A stretch of 64,000 nt of DNA from Flavobacteriales bacterium UBA852 (GTDB lineage: Bacteria; Bacteroidota; Bacteroidia; Flavobacteriales_E; Vicingaceae): assembly GCA_002295925.1 (NCBI GenBank), contig DBGO01000008.1:17763-81762 (forward strand), in the 5' to 3' direction. The translations under genes and the position numbers were made by a program. Every line of letters begins with the position of its first letter. The first letter of the stretch is position 1. A model generated the notes under the pieces. The model saw nothing but the letters and a program-made list of their open reading frames with translations. It did no database searches and had not been told where the DNA came from. Shown here piece by piece: positions 61,798 through 64,000 of the stretch.

Positions 61798-63990
61798 TTA
61801 AACTTTTATAAAAACTAAACTTACATCATCAATTTGCTCTTGGTTGCCTTTCCAGTTGTCAAAAAATGATTCAAGATTTGATTTAAGTTGATTTAACGGT
61901 AAATCGGCATTTTTCAGAATTTCATTTTTCAATGTTTTTACTTTTAATTTTTTATTCTTTATGCCACCAAATTGATCGGCAAAACCATCGGTGTAGAGGA
62001 TAATCAAATCGTTGGGTAACAAATCAATTTCGTGCAAAGTAAAAGATTTGTTCATTTGATTGCTTTTTGTATAGCCAATGGGTTGTTTATCTGCCGGCAA
62101 CTCTAATAATTGATAATTACCTGATGAGGGGGCTTTCCGGTAAATCCATATGCCATTATTGGCACCGGACATTAAAAGCTTGTTATTTTCTGTAAATGTT
62201 ATGACAGAAATGTCCATTCCGTCGCGTATTACTTTGTTGTTGTCGGTCTTTTTTAAGGTACTGGTAATGTAATTGTCTAATTCCGTAAGAATTTTATTGG
62301 GCGCAGTAATTTTTTGTTCATTTACAATTTTATTCAGGGCATTGTATCCTAGCAAACTCATAAATGCTCCCGGAACACCATGACCGGTACAGTCGGCTAA
62401 GGCAAATATTTTTTCATTATTTTGTTTGGAACACCAATAAAAATCTCCGCTGACAATGTCTTTGGGTTTAAAAATTATTTCAATATCATTAAAAAGTTCT
62501 TTTAGTTTTTTTAATGAAGGCAAAATTGCCTGCTGAATACGTTGGGCGTATTTTACACTGTCGGTAATATCCGATAAAGCCATTTGCAACGCTTGCCGTT
62601 GTTCTTCAACTATTTTCTTTTGTTGCAGAATTATTTCATTGGCTTTTTGTTTATCTCTGTAAGCTTTGAAAATAATGATTGTAATGATGAGAACAAGTAT
62701 CAGTGAGATTCCAATAATGTAATTGTAAAATTTTTGTTTGTTTAGTTCAATTTCGTTAACGTGTTGTTGTTGCAGATGTTCAATTTCTTTTTGTTGTAAT
62801 TGCTTGTCAAATTCATATTTTAACCCGATTTGGTTAATCTTGGTTGAAATATTTTGCGCTTGAATACTGTCATTCAAATCGATATATTTTTTTAAAAAAA
62901 GTGCCGCATTTTTGTAGTCACCAATAGCTTGATAATTTTTGCCTAAACCAAGGTAGCCTTCCATTTCAATTTTTTTATTATTTATCTCGCGAGCAAGTTT
63001 TATAGCTTTTTGTAATTGTTCGATAGCTATTGCATATTGGCCTTCTTCACGATTAAAAAGTGCTAAGTGGTCTAAAGCCTGAATTATTCCCAATTTGTTA
63101 TTATTTATTTTATGAATATCGTATGCTTTATCGGCATATTGTTTTGCCTGGTTGTAGTTGCCTTTTTTTGCATAAACAGCCGACAAATTAAGGTAAGATT
63201 GCGCAATGCCGGGTAAGTCTTGTGCTTTTAACCTAAGTTGTAATGATTTTTGAAAATATTTTTCTGCTTCATTAAGTTTTAAACTATCGCTTTGTGCTTC
63301 TTCTAAATATGAAACGCCAATATTGTTAAGTGTTGTTGCCAAAGACCTTTCGTCTGAAAATTTTTCTTTAATTTTTAATGATTTAAAAAAATATTCTCTC
63401 GCAGTAGTTTGTCTGTTTTCATCACTGTATAACATACCAATGTTGTTGTACATGGCTGCTAAGCTGATACTGTCTTGTAATTTTTCAAAAATTGCCAATC
63501 CTTTTAAATAATAATTGATTGCCTGGTCGTTAAGGGATTGAATTTCAAATATATAACCCAAATCGTTGTAAGCAGTTGCCAATGTAGCCGAATCATTTAT
63601 TTGCAATGAAATTTCAATACTCTTTTGATAGTTTTGAATGGCTTGAACCAATTCGCCCAAATCTGTCAAGGCGTAGCCAATATATTCGTAAGCGCTTGCC
63701 AAACCTGAGGAATCATTTTCTTGCTGAGCTAAATATTTAGCTTTATCGGCATATTTAAAAGCTTTTTGAAAATCCCGCGATTGATAAAATTCAGAAAGAT
63801 TTAACAAGGCAATAATCTTTTCTTTTCCTTTGGCGGTTTTCAGGTTTGTTTCTAAAGAGTCAAGTAAACTTTGACCATAGAAATTTAAGGGCAATATTAC
63901 CATTGCCAAAATCAAAAGATTAAATCGTGTAAAAAGATATTTCAATAAACCCGTTGTGCATTTGTGAATAAAAAGAAAAAAGCCGTTCAT
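61798..63990 (-). CDS. TPR-repeat SpoIIE/PP2C serine phosphatase, membrane-anchored
   Basis: The 730-aa protein starts with a hydrophobic signal, then a long array of TPR repeats (about residues 75-390, helix pairs such as ATAYNDLGYIFEIQSLNDQA and AQSYLNLSAVYAKKGNYNQA). A transmembrane helix near 425-445 and a coiled coil follow. The C-terminal PP2C/SpoIIE domain has IVSGDFYWCS, ALADCTGHGVPGAFMSLLG, LMSGANNGIWIY and LYTDGFADQFGG, with the metal-binding Asp residues present. It may regulate anti-sigma partners in response to periplasmic signals. The frame shows no stop before the window end 10 nt upstream, so the start could lie outside. Confidence 0.92.
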   Translation of the reverse strand: MNGFFLFIHKCTTGLLKYLFTRFNLLILAMVILPLNFYGQSLLDSLETNLKTAKGKEKIIALLNLSEFYQSRDFQKAFKYADKAKYLAQQENDSSGLASAYEYIGYALTDLGELVQAIQNYQKSIEISLQINDSATLATAYNDLGYIFEIQSLNDQAINYYLKGLAIFEKLQDSISLAAMYNNIGMLYSDENRQTTAREYFFKSLKIKEKFSDERSLATTLNNIGVSYLEEAQSDSLKLNEAEKYFQKSLQLRLKAQDLPGIAQSYLNLSAVYAKKGNYNQAKQYADKAYDIHKINNNKLGIIQALDHLALFNREEGQYAIAIEQLQKAIKLAREINNKKIEMEGYLGLGKNYQAIGDYKNAALFLKKYIDLNDSIQAQNISTKINQIGLKYEFDKQLQQKEIEHLQQQHVNEIELNKQKFYNYIIGISLILVLIITIIIFKAYRDKQKANEIILQQKKIVEEQRQALQMALSDITDSVKYAQRIQQAILPSLKKLKELFNDIEIIFKPKDIVSGDFYWCSKQNNEKIFALADCTGHGVPGAFMSLLGYNALNKIVNEQKITAPNKILTELDNYITSTLKKTDNNKVIRDGMDISVITFTENNKLLMSGANNGIWIYRKAPSSGNYQLLELPADKQPIGYTKSNQMNKSFTLHEIDLLPNDLIILYTDGFADQFGGIKNKKLKVKTLKNEILKNADLPLNQLKSNLESFFDNWKGNQEQIDDVSLVFIKV

Positions 63991-64000
63991 TACACTTAAA

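Noticed and set aside
61798..63990. Two-component histidine kinase reading of the TPR membrane protein
   Set aside because: The C-terminus has PP2C/SpoIIE metal-binding motifs (GDFYW, DCTGHGVPGAF, DGFAD), not H-box or ATP-binding kinase motifs.

Overview
This is an AT-rich, gene-dense chromosomal segment from a member of the Bacteroidota. The evidence is the family content and the signals. The families include DUF3467 directly after rpoC, GSCFA, DUF4834, DUF4159, DUF6438, a PG_1098-like methyltransferase, a TPR-SpoIIE phosphatase and a two-subunit methylmalonyl-CoA mutase. Several genes have a perfect TAnnTTTG -7 box, and Shine-Dalgarno sequences are almost absent. I cannot place it below phylum. 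There is no prophage, insertion sequence with a transposase, rRNA operon or CRISPR array. Only one stretch of more than 300 bases lacks a normal gene (44102-44706), and it is the most unusual part of the window.

Layout. 1-10.6 kb is the rplK-rplA-rplJ-rplL-rpoB-rpoC-DUF3467 operon, with a hairpin between rplL and rpoB and a bidirectional terminator at the end. 10.6-15.4 kb (minus strand) holds a LuxR-type regulator with a degenerate receiver, a GSCFA hydrolase, a small conserved protein and clpB. 15.5-28.6 kb is mostly plus-strand housekeeping: DUF4870, gcvT, comB, a Zn-dependent phospholipase C-like protein, trpS (minus), plsC, gatC, an M32 carboxypeptidase, pckA, rsmE, DUF4159, a PG_1098-type methyltransferase and an AI-2E family permease (minus). 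28.8-33 kb has an esterase, recQ and an AT-rich secreted orphan. 33.1-39.4 kb (minus) contains methylmalonyl-CoA mutase, whose two subunit genes are separated by two tandem STAS/SpoIIAA-like genes, then an M42-like peptidase and a glycosyltransferase. 39.5-44 kb has an RND exporter, der and era.

At 44.0-44.6 kb an initiator tRNA is followed by a GIY-YIG nuclease reading frame broken by one in-frame stop. The 3' part of the tRNA, its terminator hairpin and the start of the GIY-YIG frame are then repeated in tandem. This looks like the remains of a very small tRNA-3'-end-targeting element, and it is the best candidate here for an undescribed system.

44.7-57 kb carries a charged helical protein, an ALDH7-type aldehyde dehydrogenase, a peroxiredoxin, a GNAT with a C-terminal Cys cluster, the late haem genes hemH, hemJ and hemN, a CPBP protease homologue, a YbgC-type thioesterase, a 5'-nucleotidase split into two genes, dnaA, a low-molecular-weight tyrosine phosphatase and an RsmI-like methylase. 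57-64 kb (minus) is an envelope-flavoured run: sulfotransferase, lipoprotein hydrolase, two small membrane or lipoprotein genes, DUF6438 lipoprotein, wecB, DUF4834 and a TPR/SpoIIE phosphatase that reaches the window edge.

Gene functions rest on family motifs I can read in the translations. Promoters and operons are inferred from spacing and motif matches only.
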